This document shows, piece by piece, positions 1-5,530 of a DNA stretch of 8,241 nucleotides. Position 1 is the stretch's first letter. Each line of letters begins with the position of its first letter. The position numbers were made by a program, and so were the translations under genes. The DNA comes from an uncultured Porphyromonadaceae bacterium (GTDB lineage Bacteria > Bacteroidota > Bacteroidia > Bacteroidales > Muribaculaceae). The notes under the pieces are model-generated. The model worked only from the letters and a program-made list of their open reading frames with translations, did not search any database and was not told the origin of the DNA. Location of the stretch: positions 1 to 8,241 of the forward strand of contig USGZ01000060.1 of NCBI GenBank assembly GCA_900554265.1, read 5' to 3'.

Positions 1-306
1 GTAGACGGTGACGCCGGTGGCGGGGTCGACGGCATTGTCGACGTGGTCGCCGGCATGGACGTCGCCGCGCACGCCGTGCTCGGGGGCGTAGAGAGCGTTG
101 AGTTTCACGCCGGGAGCCTCGTGGAGGATGTCGATGGTGGATTTCAGATGGTTGTCGACGCCGGAGGGGTTGGTGATCAGACCGACGCGCTTGCCCTGCA
201 GGCCTTCGAAATTACGGTCGCGGAGCACTTCGACGCCGGGTTTCACCTGCGCCGTGCCGATGAGCGTCATAAGGCTCAGGGCTATTGTAAGAACGGTAGT
301 TTTCAT
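1..306 (-). CDS. namZ: DUF1343 / NamZ-type exo-beta-N-acetylmuramidase, N-terminal 102 residues (3' end outside window)
   Basis: Family knowledge: DUF1343 includes NamZ (Bacillus YbbC), which removes MurNAc from the non-reducing end of peptide-free peptidoglycan glycans. Seen here: the start ATG at 306-304 opens with a typical export signal (Lys-2, then a hydrophobic run TVLTIALSLMTLIGTA, probable cleavage near AQ|VKPG at residue 20), so the product is likely periplasmic or surface exposed. Residues 38-46 read GKRVGLITN, followed by PSGVD at 47-51, the characteristic family opening. Residues 75-78 are PEHG; Glu76 corresponds, from memory, to the conserved acidic residue proposed as catalytic in B. 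subtilis NamZ. The usual family length is about 400 residues, so roughly three quarters of the gene lies beyond position 1. The start overlaps the stop of the permease gene by one base, which supports joint translation. Family assignment is firm; exact substrate is inferred. Confidence 0.88.
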   Translation of the reverse strand, partial: MKTTVLTIALSLMTLIGTAQVKPGVEVLRDRNFEGLQGKRVGLITNPSGVDNHLKSTIDILHEAPGVKLNALYAPEHGVRGDVHAGDHVDNAVDPATGVTVY

Positions 307-308
307 CA
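304..308 (-). promoter_or_regulatory. TGATG stop-start overlap coupling the permease and namZ genes
   Basis: On the minus strand the permease TGA (308-306) shares its final A with the namZ ATG (306-304). A one-base overlap of this kind is typical of translational coupling by terminating ribosomes that restart. It fixes the namZ start and implies that transporter and MurNAc-releasing enzyme are made together. The overlap is seen directly; coupling is inferred. Confidence 0.75.
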
Positions 309-1733
309 GAGTTCGTCGTCTTCGATAAGTTTTTCCTCTTCTTCCTTGCCGGAGAGGCTCTTCTCGGTCTTGGCGCCGTACTTCGGGTCGATGTGCGGGC
401 GTACGAGAGCCGTTACCAGCCAGGTGGCGAAGTTGCAGCAGAGTACCCAGAGGAAGAAGTTGAAGTAGGAGTTGCTGAGTAATTCTTCCTTTATGAAGCC
501 GGCGGCCATGCCGGGCAGCATCATGCCAAGGGCCATGAAGGCCGTGCAGATGGCGTAGTGCGAGGTCTTGTAGGGACCGTCGGCGAAGTACATCATGAAG
601 AGCATGAAGGCTGTGAAGCCGAAGCCGTAGGCGAACTGTTCGAGAACGATTGCGCAATAGACCTCGATTTTGCCGACGAGGGTGGAGTAGTCGGGCTGGA
701 CGTAGGAAAGGAAGATGTAGGCCACACAGTTCAGCGACGTTGCCAGCGCCATGGGCCATATCCACTTGCGCAGACCGCCCTGCGAGGCGCAGATGCCGCC
801 GATGATGCCGCCGACGGTCAGGCCGATGATGGCCAGAGTGCCGTAGGCGAAGCCAACCTCGGTCTGGGTCATGCCCAGGCCGCCGGCGTCGCGCGCGGCC
901 AGCAGGAAGGGCTGGCAGAGCTTCACTACCTGAGCCTCGGGAAGGCGGTAGAGGAGCATGAATAGCATTGCCAGAATCACGTGCTTCTTCTTGAAGAAGG
1001 TGATGAACGAGCCTCCGAACTCGGCCAGGATGCCGCCGATGGTCTTGTTCTGCCCCTGCGTATGGCCTACGGCGCGGTCGGCCTGAGGACGCGGCAGGAA
1101 GAACATATGGTAGATGAAGACAATCAGGAAGAATGCCGAGCAGATGGCCACGGTCATCTTCCAGCCCATTGCGGCGCCGCCCATCGGGCCTTCGAGAAGA
1201 CCGGCGAGGATTACCAGGCCGCCCTGTCCGAAGATGCTGGCGCAGCGGTAGAAGGTCGAGCGGATGCCGACGAAGAGGCTCTGCTGGTTGGTGTCCAGGG
1301 CTATCATATAGAAGCCGTCGGAGGCGATGTCGTGCGTGGCGGAGCAGAAGGCCGTGATTACGTAGAAGCACAGGGCGATTGCGAACGCGCTCACGGGCAC
1401 GCCCTCGGCAATCTGGGTGGCGTCGGGCAGCGGCAGGGTGAAGGCAATGGCGCCGAGTCCGATGGCGATGCACAGCTGCATGGTGATGGTCCACCAGCGT
1501 TTGGTTCGGATGATGTCGACGATGGGACCCCAGAAGGGTTTGATTACCCAGGGGAGATAGAGCCAGCCGGTATAGAGGGCTGCGTCGGTCTCGGACATGC
1601 CGAGCTGGGTGAACAGCACCATCGTTACCATGTTGATGAATATGAACGGGATGCCTTGGGCAAAGTAGAGCGTCGGAATCCACGTCCAGGGATTCACTTT
1701 ACGCGGTGCCTGCGCAGTTGCATGTTTTTCCAT
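306..1733 (-). CDS. ampG: AmpG-like MFS permease, probable muropeptide or muramyl-sugar importer
   Basis: Inner-membrane carrier of 475 residues, mostly hydrophobic, in line with a 12-helix major facilitator. AmpG-type landmarks appear in the right order: YFAQGIPF at 23-30, KPFWGP at 65-70, ATHDIASDGFY at 132-142, LYRLPEA at 261-267 and FADGPYKTSHYA at 383-394. These match the AmpG patterns around its first two helices, the central D-I-x-x-D loop and the late QYA-type helix. AmpG of proteobacteria imports GlcNAc-anhydroMurNAc peptides by proton symport; a Tannerella AmpG has been linked to uptake of MurNAc sources (from memory). A charged linker near 216-232 separates the two six-helix halves, and the C-terminal tail from about 446 is very acidic (EEEEKLIEDDEL). 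The ATG at 1733 lies 29 bp after the SpoIID-type gene. The next gene encodes NamZ, which favours MurNAc or a MurNAc-containing sugar as cargo. Family call is good; cargo is inference. Confidence 0.82.
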   Translation of the reverse strand: MEKHATAQAPRKVNPWTWIPTLYFAQGIPFIFINMVTMVLFTQLGMSETDAALYTGWLYLPWVIKPFWGPIVDIIRTKRWWTITMQLCIAIGLGAIAFTLPLPDATQIAEGVPVSAFAIALCFYVITAFCSATHDIASDGFYMIALDTNQQSLFVGIRSTFYRCASIFGQGGLVILAGLLEGPMGGAAMGWKMTVAICSAFFLIVFIYHMFFLPRPQADRAVGHTQGQNKTIGGILAEFGGSFITFFKKKHVILAMLFMLLYRLPEAQVVKLCQPFLLAARDAGGLGMTQTEVGFAYGTLAIIGLTVGGIIGGICASQGGLRKWIWPMALATSLNCVAYIFLSYVQPDYSTLVGKIEVYCAIVLEQFAYGFGFTAFMLFMMYFADGPYKTSHYAICTAFMALGMMLPGMAAGFIKEELLSNSYFNFFLWVLCCNFATWLVTALVRPHIDPKYGAKTEKSLSGKEEEEKLIEDDEL

Positions 1734-1762
1734 CGGTTTATTTCAGTGTGTTGGATTTCAGG
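1734..1762 (-). other. 29-bp intergenic spacer before the permease gene
   Basis: This short spacer separates the SpoIID-type stop (TAA at 1765-1763) from the permease ATG. It has an AAATAAA-like stretch just before the start and no purine-rich Shine-Dalgarno sequence, as is usual in Bacteroidota. A 7-base word, CTGAAAT, occurs twice within it, which may be chance. No promoter or hairpin is visible. Confidence 0.5.
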
Positions 1763-3097
1763 TTAGTAAAGTTTGGTAATTGAGGAGCCCTTGAAGTAGT
1801 GGGCCAGGATTTGCTCGTAACTGTAGCCCTTGGCGCCCATCACGGCAGCGCCAATCTGGCAGAGTCCTACGCCGTGGCCCCAGCCGGCGCCGCGCAGGCG
1901 GAACGTCGACGGCAGGCCGTCGGCGCGTTTCGGGCCGGCCTCGACTATGAAGGCGGAGCTGTAGAGGTGGCTCTTGCTGAGGGTGCGGCGGATTTCGAGT
2001 TCCTTGCCGATGAGCATGGTGCGCTTTGTGCCGATTATGCGCAGCTGCACGATGCGGCCCGAGGTGCCGCGGATTACCGGTTCGAGGCTTACGATGCCGC
2101 CGTAGTCTATGCCGGAGCGCTCCCTGATGAGGGCTGCCAGCTCGTCCTGGCCGTACTCTACTGTCCAGCGGTAGAAGTCCTGGGTCTCCTGGTCGTAGTT
2201 GTTGAGCACCTGACCGAGGATTTCCTTATCCTTCGTGTTGCAGAAAGCTTCTGGAGAGCCGAGAATCCACGCACGCGCGTTCTCTTCTATAGTGAGGTCC
2301 GGGAAAGCCATTGGCTCGGCGGAGTCGCGCTGGGCCTCGAGGTAGTGGAAGTGTTTGGGCTCCCAGCAGCTCTCGAATTCCTCGAACACGCCGCCGCAGC
2401 ACTTGCTGAAGCGGGCGTCGCAGAGACGGTCGGTGCGGTCGGTGAGCACCATGCCGCGGGTGAGGTCGACGGCGCCCTCGACGGCTTCGGTCGTCTGGCG
2501 CCCTATGCCCTGGTAGCGCTGGCAGTGGTCGTCGGCGCAGACGTCGAAGAGCACGTGGTCCTCGCGGTCCTGCCAGCGGCTGATTTCCGTGTCGGTGATT
2601 ACCATAGGCGAGGCTTCCTCGACTCCGGCGTTGATGTTCGTGTGCTTCTCGATCTGAGCCAGCAGCCACGAGCGGGAGATGATGGCGTGGGCGCGCAGCA
2701 GGTTTTCGTTGGCCGTGGCGCTCATTTCGCTGGAAATTACGCTCTTGAGGTATTGCTCGACCTTGACGATGTCTACGGCCTCGAGCATGCCTTTCTCGAC
2801 GACCATCATCAGGTCGCCGGCGAAAATCTGGTTTTCTCGGCGCTCCCAGTGGAAGTTCACGCCGATAATCACGTCGCGGATCTCGAAGCGACAGCTTTCG
2901 GCGCTTGCCTTGAAGAGCAAATCGTCGTAGCTGCGGCCGTTCCAGAGTACCTTGCCCTCGGAGAGGGCGAATTTCTGCTCGCCTGAGACGGGAGCGCCGT
3001 CCGGAGCCGTGAAAGTCCCGGACAGGCTTACTGTTATTTCCGGTGCGGCCAGGATGCCTACGCGCACCGTAGGTTCGGCGGGATATTTAGCCGACAT
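1763..3097 (-). CDS. SpoIID/LytB-domain protein without signal peptide, putative lytic transglycosylase
   Basis: The 444-residue product has the SpoIID fold signature. A VEQYLKSVISSEMSA block at 113-127 places the presumed catalytic Glu at 124 (SpoIID E-M motif), followed by LRAHAIISRSWLL at 134-146. Next come a Cys/His cluster (His181, Cys187, His191, Cys192), the core motif ARFSKCCGG at 228-236, and the C-terminal GAGWGHGVGLCQIGA at 403-417. SpoIID proteins of spore formers cleave peptide-free glycan strands to anhydroMurNAc ends; LytB was named an amidase enhancer. The first 20 residues (MSAKYPAEPTVRVGILAAPE) are not a signal peptide, and upstream in frame there is a stop with no ATG, GTG or TTG between, so a longer exported form is not encoded. 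The start overlaps the DUF4922 gene by 11 bp. A cytosolic site of action is inferred, which is odd for a murein-cleaving family. Domain call is firm; activity and compartment are unproven. Confidence 0.87.
   Translation of the reverse strand: MSAKYPAEPTVRVGILAAPEITVSLSGTFTAPDGAPVSGEQKFALSEGKVLWNGRSYDDLLFKASAESCRFEIRDVIIGVNFHWERRENQIFAGDLMMVVEKGMLEAVDIVKVEQYLKSVISSEMSATANENLLRAHAIISRSWLLAQIEKHTNINAGVEEASPMVITDTEISRWQDREDHVLFDVCADDHCQRYQGIGRQTTEAVEGAVDLTRGMVLTDRTDRLCDARFSKCCGGVFEEFESCWEPKHFHYLEAQRDSAEPMAFPDLTIEENARAWILGSPEAFCNTKDKEILGQVLNNYDQETQDFYRWTVEYGQDELAALIRERSGIDYGGIVSLEPVIRGTSGRIVQLRIIGTKRTMLIGKELEIRRTLSKSHLYSSAFIVEAGPKRADGLPSTFRLRGAGWGHGVGLCQIGAAVMGAKGYSYEQILAHYFKGSSITKLY
3087..3097 (-). 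other. 11-bp overlap of the DUF4922 and SpoIID-type genes
   Basis: The SpoIID-type ATG (3097-3095) lies inside the last codons of the DUF4922 gene, whose TAA is at 3089-3087, in another frame. The overlap is seen directly and supports expression of the two proteins from one message with coupled translation. Confidence 0.75.
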
Positions 3098-4016
3098 TTT
3101 CTGCGATATTATTGATTTCTGAATTGTTGAGACATACTTCGTCCAGAATGGTCCTTACGGTGGCGGCGTCGAAACGCTCGAAGTCCTCCGGACGCGGAGT
3201 TATGAAAGCGCCGCCCATGTCGACCGACGCGGGGCTGCACAGCAGGCATCCCGGCTCGGTGCCGTAGCACGAGGGGCGGTGTTTTTTGCGGGGAATCACC
3301 ACCAGGCGCTCGCCGGCGGGAGTGGGGTAGCAGAGCAGGTTGAGCATCGGCTCCTTCTCGCCTTCCGGAACAGGCATGGCGGCCAGCAGGCGCTCGAACA
3401 GGCGCGCGCCGGCCTTGTGGTCGGCGGCGTCGACGACGAATACCTTGACCGGCAGGCTGTCGACGAGCGAGAGAGTGGCCCCGCCGTCCTCGGCGATGGT
3501 CTTCAGCTCGGCGTCCTCGAGGGCCGGGGCGATGGTCAGGAAGTCGGAGTTGCCGGCCTGGAAGTGCATGTGGTCAGGTGCCGAGGCTCCGCAGCGCGGT
3601 CCGTTGTAGAACACGGTGTAGTCGCCCAGTTCGGCGGCCAGGTCCATCATGTCCTCGACGCGGCCGCTGATGAGCTGGTCCGTATGCGTGCGGTCCGGGA
3701 TGGTAAGGTGACGGCGGAAGATGGGGAAGGGGTTGATCAGGATGGTGTAGCGGTCCTTCCAGTCGATGCCGGTCTGTTCGGCCGGGCGGTTCTTGTCGCA
3801 GAGGAAGCAGGGACGCTTGGCCAGGGCGGCCTTGTCGATTTTTGCCGACGAGGAGGCGATGCGCGCCGGGTTGAACTGAACCTTGAAGGTCATGTCGTCT
3901 ACGTCGAAGCTCTTGACCTTCACGTTGTCCAGCGCCCCGAAGTTGGAGGCGGCCATGGGCCATGCCTCCAGCTGCGAGGTGAAGAAGTCGGCGATCTGTG
4001 CGGGATTGACAGCCAT
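3087..4016 (-). CDS. DUF4922 protein, GalT/HIT-superfamily-like nucleotidyltransferase or phosphorylase
   Basis: This 309-residue soluble protein matches DUF4922, a family without assigned function and typical of Bacteroidota. Its layout is that of galactose-1-phosphate uridylyltransferase and related HIT enzymes. There is a CFLC pair at 70-73, then INPFPIFRRHLTIP at 94-107 (the GalT-type N-P-F-P...H block), then a HMHFQ motif at 149-153. HxHxQ is the histidine motif of the transferase branch, where the second His (151 here) forms the nucleotidyl intermediate. A second Cys pair, CLLC, lies at 257-260 and with 70-73 could bind a metal. The C-terminal part contains FITPRPEDFE at 271-280. No signal peptide or membrane segment is seen, so a cytosolic site is expected. 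The ATG sits 2 bp after the glycosyltransferase stop, so the two are surely co-expressed. Inference: it makes or phosphorolyses a nucleotide-sugar or dinucleotide linked to imported sugars. The family is recognised; the reaction is unknown. Confidence 0.82.
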   Translation of the reverse strand: MAVNPAQIADFFTSQLEAWPMAASNFGALDNVKVKSFDVDDMTFKVQFNPARIASSSAKIDKAALAKRPCFLCDKNRPAEQTGIDWKDRYTILINPFPIFRRHLTIPDRTHTDQLISGRVEDMMDLAAELGDYTVFYNGPRCGASAPDHMHFQAGNSDFLTIAPALEDAELKTIAEDGGATLSLVDSLPVKVFVVDAADHKAGARLFERLLAAMPVPEGEKEPMLNLLCYPTPAGERLVVIPRKKHRPSCYGTEPGCLLCSPASVDMGGAFITPRPEDFERFDAATVRTILDEVCLNNSEINNIAENVG

Positions 4017-4018
4017 CG

Positions 4019-5485
4019 TTACTTGCCCTTGTTCTGGTCGATACGAGCCTGGAGTTCCCAGGTGCGGATGCGGTCCTTGTAGAGGTTGTGGCCGTTCATC
4101 TTGTTGATGTCCAGGGCGGCGTCGGAGTTATCCTCCCAGCGGCGGCAGAAGTAGAGCACGTCGTAGACGCGGCCGATCTGGTGCTTGCGGGAGATGGCCA
4201 GGCCGATGGCGTAGTCCTCGCCGTAGGAGGTGTTGGGCAGGCGCAGTTCGCGCAGCAGGGGAGTGTAGAACGCGCGGGGAGCGCCGAGGCCGTTGATGCG
4301 CAGGGCGTTGTTGCGGCCGTTCTCGGGGGTCCATTCCTTATGGTCGATTACGCCGGGGGGCAGCATGTTCTTGTTGATGTCCGTAAGCATGTAGGTGCCT
4401 ACCACCATGCCGGAGTCGTTGTCGTAGAAGGCCTTGACGATTTTGCTCAGCGTGTTCTCGTCGCTGTAGATGTCGTCGGAGTCGAGCTGGACGGCGAACT
4501 TGCCGCATTCGGGGTGGAATACGCCGGTATTCCAGCAGCCGCCGATACCGAGGTCGTTGCGTTCGGGCTTGATATGGATCAGGCGCGGCTCCTTGGCGGC
4601 GATTTCCTCGAGGATTTCGGTGGTGCCGTCGGTGGAGTGGTTGTCGATTACGATTACGTTGTAGGGGAAGTCGGTCTTCTGGTTCAGGGCGCTCATCACG
4701 GCGTCGGCGATGGTACGCTTGCGGTTGCGGACGGGGATGATTACCGAGGCTTCGTTGCGGAAGTCGCCGGCGTTGAGGTCGATGGGCTCGAACACGGGCT
4801 CCAGGTAGCCGCCGATGGCCTTGAGGTGGGCGGTGCAGGCCTCTTCCATCTCGATCTGGTTGGCGCGGTTGCGGGGGTCTACGTAGTCGAACACCTTCTG
4901 GCCAGTGGCGCGGTTGTCGACGGTGATGTCCGTGTAGAGGTATTCGTTGATGTGGACTATGGCGCCCAGGCGGCTGATGCGCAGGCGCAGGTCGTAGAGG
5001 CCGGCGGCCTTGTAGGCCTTGTCGATGCCGGCGGCGGCTTTCTTGAAGTCCACCGTGTTGAAGAACAGCAGCGAACCGAAGTCGAAGTCGTCGCGCAGCG
5101 AGCCGAACTGGTAGTCGATTACGGGAGCGTTGCTCTGCTTGCCCTCGACTACGGTGTAGTGGTCGGCGTAGAGCATGGCGGCCTTGGTGTCCCTGGCTAT
5201 CTCTACGAAGCGCTCCATGGCGCCGTAGCCCATCAGCAGCTGAAGCTGCGAGGTGTAGAACAGGATGTAGTCCGAGTCGGCGCTTTCGGCGATGGCCTTC
5301 ATCGTGGCGGAGGACTTGAGGCTGTCGATGTGGATCATGTCGCAGCCGGCGAGGGGCTTGGCCTCGGGGTCGGTGGCCAGAAGGGTGATTTTGTTCACCA
5401 GGGCTTCGGCTTTGAGGGCGTCTACGTTAGGCTGAGCCTGTGCGGCGTCGATGTAGGGCAGATAGCAGTGGACGGTTGTCTTCAT
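4019..5485 (-). CDS. Two-domain family 2 glycosyltransferase, cytosolic
   Basis: The 488-residue product has a clear GT-A, family 2 catalytic half from about residue 245. It opens with ASVIIPVRNRKRTI (246-259), followed by VIVIDNHSTDGT (277-288), the metal- and nucleotide-binding LDSDD at 334-338, and a GED acceptor-side acidic motif at 422-424 that would hold the general base. A CRRW element at 447-450 follows. The N-terminal half (about 1-240) resembles a second, degenerate GT2-like domain, with DYILFYTS at 72-79 and MLYADHY at 104-110 but no clean DxD. No transmembrane segment or signal peptide is evident, so a cytosolic enzyme is likely. The ATG at 5485 follows an A-rich 45-bp spacer. The donor and acceptor cannot be read from the sequence. 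Neighbours suggest an amino-sugar or murein-derived substrate, but that is only context. GT2 assignment is firm; the reading of the N-terminal half is tentative. Confidence 0.85.
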   Translation of the reverse strand: MKTTVHCYLPYIDAAQAQPNVDALKAEALVNKITLLATDPEAKPLAGCDMIHIDSLKSSATMKAIAESADSDYILFYTSQLQLLMGYGAMERFVEIARDTKAAMLYADHYTVVEGKQSNAPVIDYQFGSLRDDFDFGSLLFFNTVDFKKAAAGIDKAYKAAGLYDLRLRISRLGAIVHINEYLYTDITVDNRATGQKVFDYVDPRNRANQIEMEEACTAHLKAIGGYLEPVFEPIDLNAGDFRNEASVIIPVRNRKRTIADAVMSALNQKTDFPYNVIVIDNHSTDGTTEILEEIAAKEPRLIHIKPERNDLGIGGCWNTGVFHPECGKFAVQLDSDDIYSDENTLSKIVKAFYDNDSGMVVGTYMLTDINKNMLPPGVIDHKEWTPENGRNNALRINGLGAPRAFYTPLLRELRLPNTSYGEDYAIGLAISRKHQIGRVYDVLYFCRRWEDNSDAALDINKMNGHNLYKDRIRTWELQARIDQNKGK

Positions 5486-5530
5486 AGTATGGATAGTTGT
5501 TTTTTATGATTTTTCTTTGCTATGGGTTGT
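5486..5530 (-). other. AT-rich 45-bp spacer before the glycosyltransferase gene
   Basis: Only 13 of 45 bases are G or C, against GC-rich flanks. On the minus strand it is almost free of G and contains runs of five and six A (around 5514-5500) 15-30 bases before the ATG. Such A-rich leaders replace Shine-Dalgarno sequences in many Bacteroidota. No TTTG / TAnnTTTG promoter pair and no hairpin is visible, so read-through from the amidase gene is the simplest view. Confidence 0.5.

Noticed and set aside
1734..1762. CTGAAAT occurring twice in the spacer before the permease gene, considered as an operator.
   Set aside because: Two copies of a 7-base word in 29 bp, with no symmetry and no promoter beside them, are too weak to call a regulatory site.
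4088..5509. Open reading frame of 473 codons on the plus strand opposite the glycosyltransferase gene.
   Set aside because: It is rich in V, G, A, D and E with no recognisable motif, as expected for the antisense of GC-rich codons with few A/T third positions. The opposite strand has a clear GT2 protein.
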